A DNA stretch of 64,000 nucleotides from positions 806,001 to 870,000 of the forward strand of contig NZ_JBHUOV010000001.1 in NCBI RefSeq assembly GCF_042686125.1. Direction: 5' to 3'. Each line of letters opens with the position of its first letter. Within the stretch, counting starts at the first letter, position 1. The notes beneath the pieces are model-generated. The model saw nothing but the letters and a program-made list of their open reading frames with translations. It was not told the DNA's origin and ran no database searches. This DNA comes from Oceanihabitans iliipiscarium (GTDB lineage Bacteria > Bacteroidota > Bacteroidia > Flavobacteriales > Flavobacteriaceae). Positions 1-8,349 of the stretch are shown piece by piece. Made by a program: the position numbers and the translations under genes.

Positions 1-289
1 ATTATATCAAGAAGCCCTTCAGAAATTTGGAGGCTATAGTAGTTTTCAAGATTTACAATTAGAAACTAATTTGCAAAAGTTCGCGCAAGAAGTTATTTTA
101 TTATCGAAACTAAAGTTTAGTGCAAGCTGTATTGTATTGTTGCTTTTTGTTTTAAGCTTTATTTTTAAAATTATGCATTGGCCATATGCTAATACAATGA
201 TGATTGCTGGTCTTCTTGTTGCTGTTTTAGTATTAGTTCCTATTCATTTTTACGCGAAGTATAAATCATCTGTCCACAAATTTTCTTAA
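1..289 (+). CDS. Small integral membrane protein, 3' part only
   Basis: The reading frame is open from base 2, so this is the C-terminal part of a gene that begins before the window; an internal TTG at 71 could be mistaken for a start but nothing supports it. About 95 residues are visible: a soluble stretch and then two hydrophobic segments separated by a KIMHWPYAN turn. An HWPxA-type turn after a transmembrane helix also occurs in the gliding motor protein GldL, which I recall from the family, but the rest does not identify this protein as GldL. The next gene encodes a shorter protein with the same layout. Function unknown. Confidence 0.7.
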   Translation, partial: LYQEALQKFGGYSSFQDLQLETNLQKFAQEVILLSKLKFSASCIVLLLFVLSFIFKIMHWPYANTMMIAGLLVAVLVLVPIHFYAKYKSSVHKFS

Positions 290-299
290 ACTGTATATT

Positions 300-479
300 A
301 TGAAAAAATCATTTTTTGTTTTGGGTTTTATCACCTGCTTTATTCTAGGTATTGGCGCTATGTTTGAATTTTTAACATGGCCTTATCGAGGGATTATCGT
401 TTTTATTGGCTTTTTATTTTTAAACTTTGGATTGATTCCTATGTATTTTTATCAGAAATATAGGCAAGCAAAAAGTTAA
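300..479 (+). CDS. Small two-helix membrane protein (59 aa), relative of the preceding protein
   Basis: ATG at 300 lies ten bases after the preceding stop, so the two genes are probably co-transcribed. The 59 residues form two transmembrane segments joined by FLTWPYRG and end with a basic FYQKYRQAKS tail. This matches the layout of the preceding protein (MHWPYAN turn, FYAKYK tail), which suggests an old duplication with loss of the N-terminal domain. The gene is easily missed because it is so short. A strong hairpin with a T-tract follows at 500-530. No function can be assigned. Confidence 0.65.
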   Translation: MKKSFFVLGFITCFILGIGAMFEFLTWPYRGIIVFIGFLFLNFGLIPMYFYQKYRQAKS

Positions 480-496
480 GGATTGAAATAACTTTA

Positions 497-539
497 TAAA
501 AAACCTCAAACTTTAATAGTTTGAGGTTTTTGTTTTTTT
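497..539 (+). terminator. Rho-independent terminator after the small membrane protein genes
   Basis: A perfect 13-base inverted repeat, 500-512 against 518-530 with a 5-base loop, is followed by a T-rich run to 539. A-rich sequence on the 5' side means it could also stop transcription arriving from sufD on the minus strand. Confidence 0.85.
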
Positions 540-540
540 A

Positions 541-689
541 GCCCAGATTGAGGCATGTGTTGGAGCTCCTTAAAATGTCATCTCGACTGCGCGCGATATG
601 ATATTTTAAGAGCGACTGCCGAAAGCTGGAAATAGCTTCATATTATTATAATAAAGATTGGAGATCCTTCGCTAATGCTATAATGACAC
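541..689. repeat. Degenerate intergenic repeat region with a CTCGACTGCG motif
   Basis: This gap between the terminator and sufD has no ORF. At 582-596 it holds CTCGACTGCGCGCGA, which differs at one base from an arm of the perfect inverted repeat at 37150-37197. Its GC content is well above the surroundings. It looks like a decayed copy of a dispersed intergenic repeat. Confidence 0.5.
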
Positions 690-2003
690 TTATAAATCAA
701 ATCCAATGTTAACGCCTAATTTGGTGGCAATTAACTTGTTAATTCGTTTTTTAAGCTCAGGAATTTTTACGGTTTCTAACACATTATTTGCAAAGGCGTA
801 CATTAATAAGGCTTTGGCTTCCTTTTGCGGAATTCCTCTAGAACGTAAATAAAACATGGCGTTTTCATCGAGCTGACCTATAGTACAACCATGAGAACAC
901 TTCACGTCATCAGCAAAAATTTCAAGCTGAGGTTTGGTGTTTATTGTGGCTTTATCGTCTAGTAAAATGTTGTTGTTAGATTGAAACGCATTGGTTTTTT
1001 GAGCTTCTTTATTAACAACTACTTTTCCATTAAACACACCTGTAGCATAATCGCCAAAAATACCTTTGTAATCTTGATGACTTTCGCAATTAGGTTCAAT
1101 ATGATGCACAAGCGTACTATGATCGACATGCTGTTTGTCGCCAATAATAGTGATGCCATTTAAGGTAGAATCTATGCGTTCTCCTTTTTGGTAGAAATTT
1201 AGATTGTTACGTGTTAGCTTTCCACCAAAGGAAAAAGTGTGAACAGAGACGTGGCTTTCTTGCTTTTGATTGATAAAGGTATTATCAATTAAAGACGCAT
1301 TTTTATTGTCGTTTTGTACTTTGTAATAATCGACTATAGCACGTTTATTTCCAAAAATTTCTGTCACACTATTGGTTAAAACTGGATTGTTTGTTAAACT
1401 CTGGTGACGTTCTATAATTTGCACATGAGAATTTTCATCAACTACAATTAAATTACGAGGTTGTTGTAATAAAGCGACCTCGCTACCTGTTGAAAAATGT
1501 ATAATTTGAATGGGCTTTTCTACCAATTTATTTTTTGGAATATGAATATAAGCACCTTCTTGGGCAAATGCTGTGTTTAAAGCTGTAATGCTTTCTTTGT
1601 TCGCTATTTTATTGAAATAGGTTTCAATAATTAAACGGTATTTGGGTTTGTTTAAAGCCGAAGACATTAAGCAAACGTCTATACCATCGTGAGTTGTTTG
1701 CGATAAGTGAGAGCAATATTTACCATCAATAAAAATGATTTTATAGGTGTCGATATCATGAATTAAATATTTTTTAATATCAGAATATTCAAGTGCATTT
1801 TCTTGCTTCGGAAACACGCTATAGTCATGTTTTAAAACATTGTTAAGCGAGGTATATTTCCAGGCTTCTTCTTTTTTTGAAGGAAACCCTTGTGCTTCAA
1901 AAGCTTTAAAGGCTTTATTGCGAATATCATGTACAGGCGAATCGATATCGACTTGATTTTCGAAAGCTAAATATGAAGAAACTAATTTTTCTTTTAAATC
2001 CAT
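690..2003 (-). CDS. sufD: Fe-S cluster assembly scaffold subunit SufD
   Basis: SufD partners SufB and the SufC ATPase in the cytosolic SufBC2D scaffold that builds Fe-S clusters. The 437-residue protein has the beta-helix core typical of the family and the C-terminal KCSHGCTIG motif, followed by the LRSRGI segment shared with SufB. The start at 2003 (MDLKEKLVSSYLAFENQ) lies nine bases after the sufC stop, as expected for an operon. It is the last gene of this suf operon: downstream there is only the repeat region and a terminator facing it, with no sufS or sufE. Confidence 0.95.
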   Translation of the reverse strand: MDLKEKLVSSYLAFENQVDIDSPVHDIRNKAFKAFEAQGFPSKKEEAWKYTSLNNVLKHDYSVFPKQENALEYSDIKKYLIHDIDTYKIIFIDGKYCSHLSQTTHDGIDVCLMSSALNKPKYRLIIETYFNKIANKESITALNTAFAQEGAYIHIPKNKLVEKPIQIIHFSTGSEVALLQQPRNLIVVDENSHVQIIERHQSLTNNPVLTNSVTEIFGNKRAIVDYYKVQNDNKNASLIDNTFINQKQESHVSVHTFSFGGKLTRNNLNFYQKGERIDSTLNGITIIGDKQHVDHSTLVHHIEPNCESHQDYKGIFGDYATGVFNGKVVVNKEAQKTNAFQSNNNILLDDKATINTKPQLEIFADDVKCSHGCTIGQLDENAMFYLRSRGIPQKEAKALLMYAFANNVLETVKIPELKKRINKLIATKLGVNIGFDL

Positions 2004-2012
2004 GGACTTGTT

Positions 2013-2765
2013 TTAAGCGTTCACTTCTTCTTTTATCCAATCGTAACCCTTTTCTTCTAGCTCATGTGCTAAAGAAGCTGGTCCTGTTTTTACAATTTTT
2101 CCATTGTATAATACATGTACAAAATCAGGTACGATATGATCTAATAAGCGTTGGTAATGGGTTATTACAATAACAGCGTTATCTTTACTTTTTAATTTAT
2201 TGACTCCATTAGCTACAATTCGTAAAGCATCAATGTCTAATCCAGAATCAGTTTCATCCAGAATGGCAAGTTTGGGTTCTAGCATTGCCATTTGAAAAAT
2301 CTCGTTACGTTTTTTTTCTCCTCCAGAAAAGCCTTCATTTAAAGAGCGCGATAAAAATTTTCTATCTATTTCTAGCAGTTCAGACTTTTGGCGAATCAAT
2401 TTCAGCATTTCGTTGGCAGGCATATCTGGCAACCCTTTAGCTTTACGATTAGCATTTATTGCTGTTTTCATAAAGTTAGTTACAGAAACTCCTGGAATTT
2501 CAACAGGATATTGAAACGATAAAAACACGCCTTTATGTGCGCGTTCTTCAGCAGATAAATCTTCAATATCGTGTTGGTCTAAAAGTATATTTCCTTCGGT
2601 TACTTCATATTCTTCTTTGCCTGCAATTACTGAGGCCAATGTACTTTTTCCAGAGCCATTTGGTCCCATAATAGCATGAACTTCTCCTGCTTTTACTTCT
2701 AGGTTAATCCCTTTTAAAATAGATTTGTCTTCTACACTTGCGTGTAAATTATTTATTTTTAACAT
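2013..2765 (-). CDS. sufC: Fe-S assembly ATPase SufC
   Basis: ABC-type ATPase of the SufBC2D complex. The 250-residue product has Walker A GPNGSGKS (34-41), the signature region GFSGGEKKR and Walker B LAILDETDSGLD, all standard for SufC. I chose ATG at 2765 (MLKINNLHA) over an upstream in-frame TTG that would add five residues and overlap the preceding gene: the preceding lipoprotein's stop ends one base before this ATG, indicating tight coupling. Length is normal for the family. Confidence 0.95.
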   Translation of the reverse strand: MLKINNLHASVEDKSILKGINLEVKAGEVHAIMGPNGSGKSTLASVIAGKEEYEVTEGNILLDQHDIEDLSAEERAHKGVFLSFQYPVEIPGVSVTNFMKTAINANRKAKGLPDMPANEMLKLIRQKSELLEIDRKFLSRSLNEGFSGGEKKRNEIFQMAMLEPKLAILDETDSGLDIDALRIVANGVNKLKSKDNAVIVITHYQRLLDHIVPDFVHVLYNGKIVKTGPASLAHELEEKGYDWIKEEVNA

Positions 2766-2766
2766 A

Positions 2767-3174
2767 TTAGTTTGTGCCAAGTTTTACAACGTTATCAGCT
2801 TCAGATTTTAAAGCAGAAACATTTAATATTTCTTTTATTTCTATACGATTATCCCAGCCTTCCTCGCCTTCTGGTTTAGGCATGATTTTACCTCTTACTT
2901 CTACAAGCACAAAGTCTGTGTCTTCTTTTTTAAATGGTATGGCTTGCTTGTTTATTTCGTCAACTTTATCATTTAGTATTACACCATAAATCTGACTATT
3001 AGTTTGCAAAACAGCAGCATCTGAATAGTAAACAAACTCACCTTTTAATAGGGTTAATCCATCACTTTGTTTTTCAGTTCTGCCATCATTGGTTTCAATA
3101 GACTCTTTTTTTGGTTCGTTTTTACAGCTTGTAAATGTTACAGCTAAGACTAATAAGAATATTAATTTTTTCAT
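2767..3174 (-). CDS. Small lipoprotein inside the suf operon
   Basis: A 135-residue protein with a lipobox (FTSC, Cys17) followed by a charged linker and a compact beta-rich domain (about 45-125) containing GEFVYYSDAAVL and VEVRGKIMP. The pattern is reminiscent of small OB-fold lipoprotein domains, but that is a guess. The gene lies between sufB and sufC and is coupled to sufC by a one-base gap, so it is co-transcribed with Fe-S assembly genes although the product is exported. Residues after the cysteine (KNEPKK) are mixed rather than strongly acidic, so periplasmic retention is likely. Role unknown. Confidence 0.8.
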   Translation of the reverse strand: MKKLIFLLVLAVTFTSCKNEPKKESIETNDGRTEKQSDGLTLLKGEFVYYSDAAVLQTNSQIYGVILNDKVDEINKQAIPFKKEDTDFVLVEVRGKIMPKPEGEEGWDNRIEIKEILNVSALKSEADNVVKLGTN

Positions 3175-3257
3175 TTCTACTTTTAAAAAATCAATTTAAT
3201 TAAACTTAAAATTTATAATTAAGATCATGCGTTATTACTACGCTCAACCTGATAATT

Positions 3258-4709
3258 TTATCCAACACTTCCTTCTAAACTTATTTCTAATAGTTTTTGC
3301 GCTTCAACAGCAAATTCCATTGGGAGTTTGTTTAAAACGTCTTTACTAAAGCCATTAACAATTAAGGCGATTGCTTTTTCTGTATCTATACCACGTTGGT
3401 TACAGTAAAAAATTTGGTCTTCGCCAATTTTACTGGTTGTTGCTTCGTGTTCTATTTGTGCTGTTTTATTTTTTGCTTCTATATATGGAAATGTATGTGC
3501 GCCACATTCATTTCCCATGAGTAAACTATCGCATTGCGAAAAGTTACGCGCATGATCTGCACGAGAACTAATTTGAACTAATCCACGATACGAGTTTTGT
3601 GATTTACCAGCAGATATTCCTTTACTTATAATGGTGGATTTTGTGTTTTTTCCTAAATGAATCATTTTAGTTCCAGTATCTGCTTGCTGATAATTATTAG
3701 TAACAGCTATAGAGTAAAACTCGCCAATTGAGTTATCGCCTTTCAAGACACAACTAGGGTATTTCCAGGTGACTGCAGATCCAGTTTCAACTTGTGTCCA
3801 AGAAATTTTCGCATTCTTTTCGCATAAACCACGTTTGGTTACGAAATTGAAAACACCACCTTTACCTTCAGCATTTCCTGGATACCAGTTTTGAACGGTA
3901 GAATATTTTATTTCGGCATCGTCAAGTGCGATGAGTTCAACAACAGCTGCATGTAACTGATTTTCATCACGACTAGGAGCAGTACATCCTTCTAAGTATG
4001 AAACATAGCTGCCTTCGTCTGCAATAACAAGAGTTCTTTCAAACTGTCCTGTTCCTGCTTGATTAATTCTAAAATAAGTTGATAATTCCATAGGACAACG
4101 AACGCCTTTTGGAATATAACAAAAACTACCATCACTAAATACAGCCGAATTTAGGGCTGCATAGAAATTATCTTTTTGAGGCACCACAGTTCCTAAATAT
4201 TTTTTCACTAATTCAGGATGCTCTTTAATCGCTTCAGAAATACTCATGAAGATAATGCCCTTTTTGGCTAGTGTTTTCTTGAAAGTTGTTGCTACAGAAA
4301 CTGAATCAACAACGACATCCATAGCAACATTTGCTAACTTCTTTTGCTCATCTATAGAAATGCCTAGCTTTTCAAAAGTGGCTAAAAGTTCGGGGTCGAC
4401 TTCATCTAAGCTGTCGTATTTAGGTTTGCTATTTGGAGCAGAGTAGTAAGAAATGGCTTGAAAATCTGGTTTTTTATAATGAACATTAGCCCATTCTGGC
4501 TCGATCATATCTTTCCATACTTTAAAAGCTTCTAGTCGCCAGTCTGTCATCCATTGAGGTTCTTCTTTCTTTTTTGAAATCGCACGAACAATATCTTCAT
4601 TTAAACCAATAGGAAACGTGTCAGATTCAATATCTGTATAAAAACCATATTCATATTCTTTGGTTTTTAATTCTTCCCTAAGGTCATCTTCTGTATACTT
4701 ATTACTCAT
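3258..4709 (-). CDS. sufB: Fe-S cluster assembly scaffold subunit SufB
   Basis: Core scaffold subunit on which Fe-S clusters are assembled with SufC and SufD. The 482-residue protein carries the conserved SufB blocks PKGVRCPMELSTYFRIN, LEGCTAP, NWYPG and NECGAHTFPYIEAKN, and ends with the family segment QRGIDTEKAIALIVNGF. ATG at 4709 (MSNKYTEDD) is preferred: the longer frame to 4748 begins inside the preceding gene and adds 13 unrelated residues. Only eight bases separate it from the sufA-like stop. Confidence 0.96.
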   Translation of the reverse strand: MSNKYTEDDLREELKTKEYEYGFYTDIESDTFPIGLNEDIVRAISKKKEEPQWMTDWRLEAFKVWKDMIEPEWANVHYKKPDFQAISYYSAPNSKPKYDSLDEVDPELLATFEKLGISIDEQKKLANVAMDVVVDSVSVATTFKKTLAKKGIIFMSISEAIKEHPELVKKYLGTVVPQKDNFYAALNSAVFSDGSFCYIPKGVRCPMELSTYFRINQAGTGQFERTLVIADEGSYVSYLEGCTAPSRDENQLHAAVVELIALDDAEIKYSTVQNWYPGNAEGKGGVFNFVTKRGLCEKNAKISWTQVETGSAVTWKYPSCVLKGDNSIGEFYSIAVTNNYQQADTGTKMIHLGKNTKSTIISKGISAGKSQNSYRGLVQISSRADHARNFSQCDSLLMGNECGAHTFPYIEAKNKTAQIEHEATTSKIGEDQIFYCNQRGIDTEKAIALIVNGFSKDVLNKLPMEFAVEAQKLLEISLEGSVG

Positions 4710-4717
4710 AAATGTAT

Positions 4718-5047
4718 TTATAGTGAGAATGATTCGCCACAACCACAAGTTCTATTGGCATTAGGATTATTAAACACGAACCCTGTTCCGTTTAATCCAC
4801 CAGAATATTCTAGTGTTGTTCCAATGAGGTATAGAAAGCTTTTTTTATCGACAATAATTTTCACCCCATTGTCTTCAAAAACTTTATCTTCTGCTTGATG
4901 TTCTTTATCAAATTTTAAATCGTAAGATAAGCCAGAACAACCACCACTCTTTACGCCAACACGAACAAAATCTGTTGTAGCGTTATAGCCATCTTCAGTC
5001 ATAAGTTCTACGACTTTCTTTTTCGCAGTTTCTGAAACTTTTATCAT
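4718..5047 (-). CDS. A-type Fe-S carrier (SufA/IscA/ErpA family)
   Basis: A-type carriers take Fe-S clusters from the scaffold and hand them to client proteins. The 109-residue protein has the three conserved cysteines Cys37 (GGCSG), Cys101 and Cys103 (CGCGESF), and the usual length. It is the first gene of the suf operon. SufA, IscA and ErpA cannot be separated by sequence alone; the suf context makes SufA the natural label. A good promoter element lies 33 bases upstream of the ATG. Confidence 0.93.
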   Translation of the reverse strand: MIKVSETAKKKVVELMTEDGYNATTDFVRVGVKSGGCSGLSYDLKFDKEHQAEDKVFEDNGVKIIVDKKSFLYLIGTTLEYSGGLNGTGFVFNNPNANRTCGCGESFSL

Positions 5048-5080
5048 TTTCTTTAATTAGATTTTGTCTAAAATAGAGTG

Positions 5081-5088
5081 CAAATATA
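5081..5088 (-). promoter_or_regulatory. Candidate promoter -7 element of the suf operon
   Basis: Read on the minus strand this is TATATTTG, a match to the Bacteroidota -7 consensus TAnnTTTG, followed by GCAC and 33 bases from the sufA-like start codon. No clear -33 TTG is visible at the expected spacing. Confidence 0.55.
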
Positions 5089-5152
5089 CAATATATGTCA
5101 TGGATTTCCATATAACCTAACATTATATTGGCAATACTTTAATAAGAAAAAT

Positions 5153-6226
5153 CTATTCGTTATTGAATAGAGGATTGTTGATGAATGTTGAATCTGAAAG
5201 CGATAGCAGAAATGCTTTTAAATCGGCTTTATCTTGATCTGTTAGATGCACACCACCTTCATCTACTTTTTTCATTAATGGATCAATAGTTGGCGAGTCT
5301 TGTAAGCCTTCACTATAATGGTTGATGACTTCTTCTAAAGTGTCGAATCGTCCGTCGTGCATGTAAGGTGCTGTAAAGGCTAGGTTGCGTAAAGAAGGCG
5401 ATTTAAACTTACCATTATCTGTAGGGTCACCTGTGAATTCGCCTAAGCCAAGATCTGTAAACGTTGCATCTAAGCCATTATTATGAAAAGCGTTGTCGGT
5501 CCATAAAGGATTATTAGGATTACCATGACAGTGAAAACAATCACCTCTTTCTTCATCTAAAAACACATTTAAACCATTAAGTTCTTGAGGAGTCAATGTT
5601 TCAGTGCCTTGTAAGTATCTGTCAAATTTCGAATCAGCAGAAATAAGTGTGCGTTCAAATTGAGCAATTGCTTTAGTCGTTAATTCTTTAGTAATTGGGA
5701 TTTCACCAAAGGCTTTTTTAAATAATTCTGGGTAATCTGGATGTTGCTCTAGTCTATTTACAACCGTTTCCCAAGTGGTATTCATTTCTATTGGGTTTGT
5801 GACAGGCTCTAGAGCTTGATGTTCAAGACTAAATACACGACCATCCCAGAAAAAGCGGTCATCATAATTCCACGCCAGATTAAATAAAGGCATAGAGTTT
5901 CGTGTTCCTATGCTTCCATCTATTCCAACACTAAAACGTGCAGCATCTGTAAACGCATTTTGAGGTGCATGACAAGAAGCGCAAGCTTGAGTTTGGTCAG
6001 CAGATAAAATAGGGTCAAAAAACAGTTTTTTACCTAAGGCAATGCCTTCAATAGTTTGTTGGTTATCTGTAGGAATTACAGGAGAAATAATTAAATCTTC
6101 AAATAATTGAGGTATTTGTAATGGACTTGGTGTTGGTATATAAGAATTGGTGTTCTGGTCATCATTTGTGCATGATAAGCAAAAGCAACTAAGAATTAAT
6201 ATAATATGTACACCATATTTTTTCAT
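5153..6226 (-). CDS. Di-heme cytochrome c peroxidase-like lipoprotein, MbnH family
   Basis: A 357-residue exported protein with two c-type haem sites, CASCH (82-86) and CFHCH (230-234), and a downstream YMHDGRF segment (Met289) resembling the axial-ligand region of this superfamily. The N-terminus is a lipoprotein signal (Cys19) followed by NDDQ. The superfamily includes hydrogen peroxide-reducing CcpA and the MbnH branch, whose studied member oxidises a tryptophan of its partner MbnP to kynurenine. The gene directly upstream, 15 bases away, encodes an MbnP-family protein, so the MbnH assignment rests mainly on context. It is the last gene of a five-gene operon. A conventional peroxidase role cannot be excluded. 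Confidence 0.85.
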   Translation of the reverse strand: MKKYGVHIILILSCFCLSCTNDDQNTNSYIPTPSPLQIPQLFEDLIISPVIPTDNQQTIEGIALGKKLFFDPILSADQTQACASCHAPQNAFTDAARFSVGIDGSIGTRNSMPLFNLAWNYDDRFFWDGRVFSLEHQALEPVTNPIEMNTTWETVVNRLEQHPDYPELFKKAFGEIPITKELTTKAIAQFERTLISADSKFDRYLQGTETLTPQELNGLNVFLDEERGDCFHCHGNPNNPLWTDNAFHNNGLDATFTDLGLGEFTGDPTDNGKFKSPSLRNLAFTAPYMHDGRFDTLEEVINHYSEGLQDSPTIDPLMKKVDEGGVHLTDQDKADLKAFLLSLSDSTFINNPLFNNE

Positions 6227-6241
6227 GAATTATTTTGAATA

Positions 6242-7021
6242 TTATTGAATGATGTCACCTAAGCTAAATACGTTTTGCCCATTTTGATTCATCATAATTT
6301 GCGCATTAAAGTTTGGCATTAGCATATTGTTTAAAACATTTAAATCCCATTGGTTTGGGTTTTTAAACCATTCGGCAATATTCATTTCAATATTAAACGT
6401 TATGTGGTCTGAAATAGTGACACTTCCTAAATCTACATCTATATAAGTTTCTTGAACTGTAGGAGGAGTAGTGCTTCCATCTGCAGCTCGAATGACGTGA
6501 TATGCATAACCGACTTCAGCTGAAGAATTATCGATAAACTTTCCTTCTAGTTGCATGTAATGGTAACCTCCAACACTTCCAAGCATTGGTGTGTTTGGAA
6601 CATTCCATGTAGCTGAGTTTAAATCTGTATAAGTACCATCCGTATTATCTTCGGCATCAAAACCAAAAGTAAAAGAGACGTTGGTATAGTTTCCTGTTGG
6701 GATTTCGATGTTAGGCGTATAAGATAAGTTTTCATTATTGGTTAAATCGACTAAATTATAGCCGTCTATAACTATTGTTTCGCCACCTTCTTTTGTAAAC
6801 GTAATATCTGAAATTAAGTATCTAAGTTTTTCAATACTTAATTCTTCACCATTAGCATTAGTGTATTGAATGGTATTAAAATCTGTACTGTTTACTTCTG
6901 TTCCATCCCAATTATGAGAAAAATTAAATGTAGTTGATACATTTTGAACATTATCATCATCATTGTTATTACAAGAAATAAACAGAGGAGCTATTATAAG
7001 TATTGCAAAAAGTCTTTTCAT
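6242..7021 (-). CDS. MbnP-family (MopE/CorA-related) copper-binding lipoprotein candidate
   Basis: A 259-residue lipoprotein (Cys17 followed by NNNDDD, a likely surface-export tag). The mature part has the layout I associate with MbnP: an early strand ending HNWDG (Trp38), then LSIEKLRYLISDITF, a GGYHYMQLEGKF block (His154) and AYHV (His175). In studied relatives one tryptophan is oxidised to kynurenine and helps bind copper; Trp38 is a candidate here but is not proven. The ATG overlaps the preceding stop as TAATG, so translation is probably coupled, and the MbnH-like gene follows 15 bases later. Copper binding is inferred from family. Confidence 0.82.
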   Translation of the reverse strand: MKRLFAILIIAPLFISCNNNDDDNVQNVSTTFNFSHNWDGTEVNSTDFNTIQYTNANGEELSIEKLRYLISDITFTKEGGETIVIDGYNLVDLTNNENLSYTPNIEIPTGNYTNVSFTFGFDAEDNTDGTYTDLNSATWNVPNTPMLGSVGGYHYMQLEGKFIDNSSAEVGYAYHVIRAADGSTTPPTVQETYIDVDLGSVTISDHITFNIEMNIAEWFKNPNQWDLNVLNNMLMPNFNAQIMMNQNGQNVFSLGDIIQ

Positions 7022-8349
7022 TATTTTATTTTTATTATTAGTAAATCTGAGAATCCTTTATTTGTAGGTATATCGCCTTCATTGCTATTGGAATCACCAA
7101 CAGCAACAATGGTTAGGTCATTTAATTCGATGGCATCATAAGCAAAATCAATGTTTAAGCCACCAATCGTTTTTTGCCATTCAAGGTTAGCATTGGCATC
7201 TATTTTTAAAACTAAAGCATCATTTTGTCCATTATTAGAATTTAGGTCTATATCTGAACTCCTTGAGCTTCCAGAAATTAAAAACCCTTGGTCTTGAGTT
7301 TTAACTATAGACCTTCCAACATCAAAATTAGTTCCTCCTATAGTTTTTTCCCAGATTAAATCACCAGTAGGTGTTATTTTTATGACCCACAAATCTGCTG
7401 CGCCAATTAAATTGTTAACGTCTAAATCGCTGCTTCTAGTATCACCAACAATAACAAAATTATTATCATTGGTTTGTGTTATTGACCAAGCTTCATCGAT
7501 TTCTGATCCACCATAAGATTTTTCCCAAATAAGATCTCCTGTCTCACTAATCTTTATAACCCAGAAATCATACGACCCTTTATTGTTATTTATATCGACA
7601 TCATCGCTATCAGAAGATCCTACAATTATGTAGCCGTCTGTAGTTTGTATAGCATCATAAGGTGTATCTGTAAAACTACCTCCGTAATATTTACTCCATT
7701 CGATCTCTCCAGATGAATTTAGTTTAAGTGCCCAATAATCTCCACCAGCATGTCTTCGGGTATTTCCTTCACCACCAGAAGCGGTTACATCTAGAACACC
7801 TGTTATGAAGAATCCGTTATCATTAGTTTGTATAAGTGTAATTCCAATATCTGCTCCAGAATAGCCATAAGATTTTTGCCAGATTATGTTTCCAGAAGCA
7901 TCTAATTTTGCTAACCAGTAGTCGTTAGAGCCTGAATTTCCTGTAACATCTTCGTCATTACTAGAGCTCTGTCCTAAAATAGCATAACCTCCATCAGAAG
8001 TTTGCACCAAACTATTTCCTCTATCATCATCTGTTCCACCATAAGTTTTAGACCATTGTATTTCATTGTTAGCATCAAATTTTAAAACCCAATAATCAAA
8101 ACTTTCATTAGGCTTATCAGTAATATCAAAATCCATACTTTGCGTATGTCCTAGAATAGCATAGCCTCCATCTTGAGTATTTACAATAGATTGTGCGCTT
8201 TCGTTTTTTGTTCCGCCAAATGTTGAGATGAAATCTATCTCACCTAAAAAAGTGTGTTGTGGAGTCGATTCGTCATCAGATTTACAGCTAAGGTTTGATA
8301 TTAATATTAAGCTAAAAAACGATGCTTTTATAAGATTTAGTTTATTCAC
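7021..8349 (-). CDS. Surface lipoprotein with seven propeller-type repeats
   Basis: A 442-residue lipoprotein (Cys22, then KSDDES). The whole mature chain is seven repeats of about 57 residues built on the pattern GGxxxDxxxSIxQTxDGGYxIxG ... DYWVxKxDxxGxIxWxKxY. Seven such repeats suggest a single seven-bladed beta-propeller. The start is GTG at 8349, the only one that keeps the signal peptide, and it overlaps the preceding gene by eight bases; the stop overlaps the MbnP-like start. No catalytic motif is seen. It may be a scaffold or binding protein at the cell surface for the MbnP/MbnH pair, which is inference from the operon. Confidence 0.8.
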   Translation of the reverse strand: MNKLNLIKASFFSLILISNLSCKSDDESTPQHTFLGEIDFISTFGGTKNESAQSIVNTQDGGYAILGHTQSMDFDITDKPNESFDYWVLKFDANNEIQWSKTYGGTDDDRGNSLVQTSDGGYAILGQSSSNDEDVTGNSGSNDYWLAKLDASGNIIWQKSYGYSGADIGITLIQTNDNGFFITGVLDVTASGGEGNTRRHAGGDYWALKLNSSGEIEWSKYYGGSFTDTPYDAIQTTDGYIIVGSSDSDDVDINNNKGSYDFWVIKISETGDLIWEKSYGGSEIDEAWSITQTNDNNFVIVGDTRSSDLDVNNLIGAADLWVIKITPTGDLIWEKTIGGTNFDVGRSIVKTQDQGFLISGSSRSSDIDLNSNNGQNDALVLKIDANANLEWQKTIGGLNIDFAYDAIELNDLTIVAVGDSNSNEGDIPTNKGFSDLLIIKIK

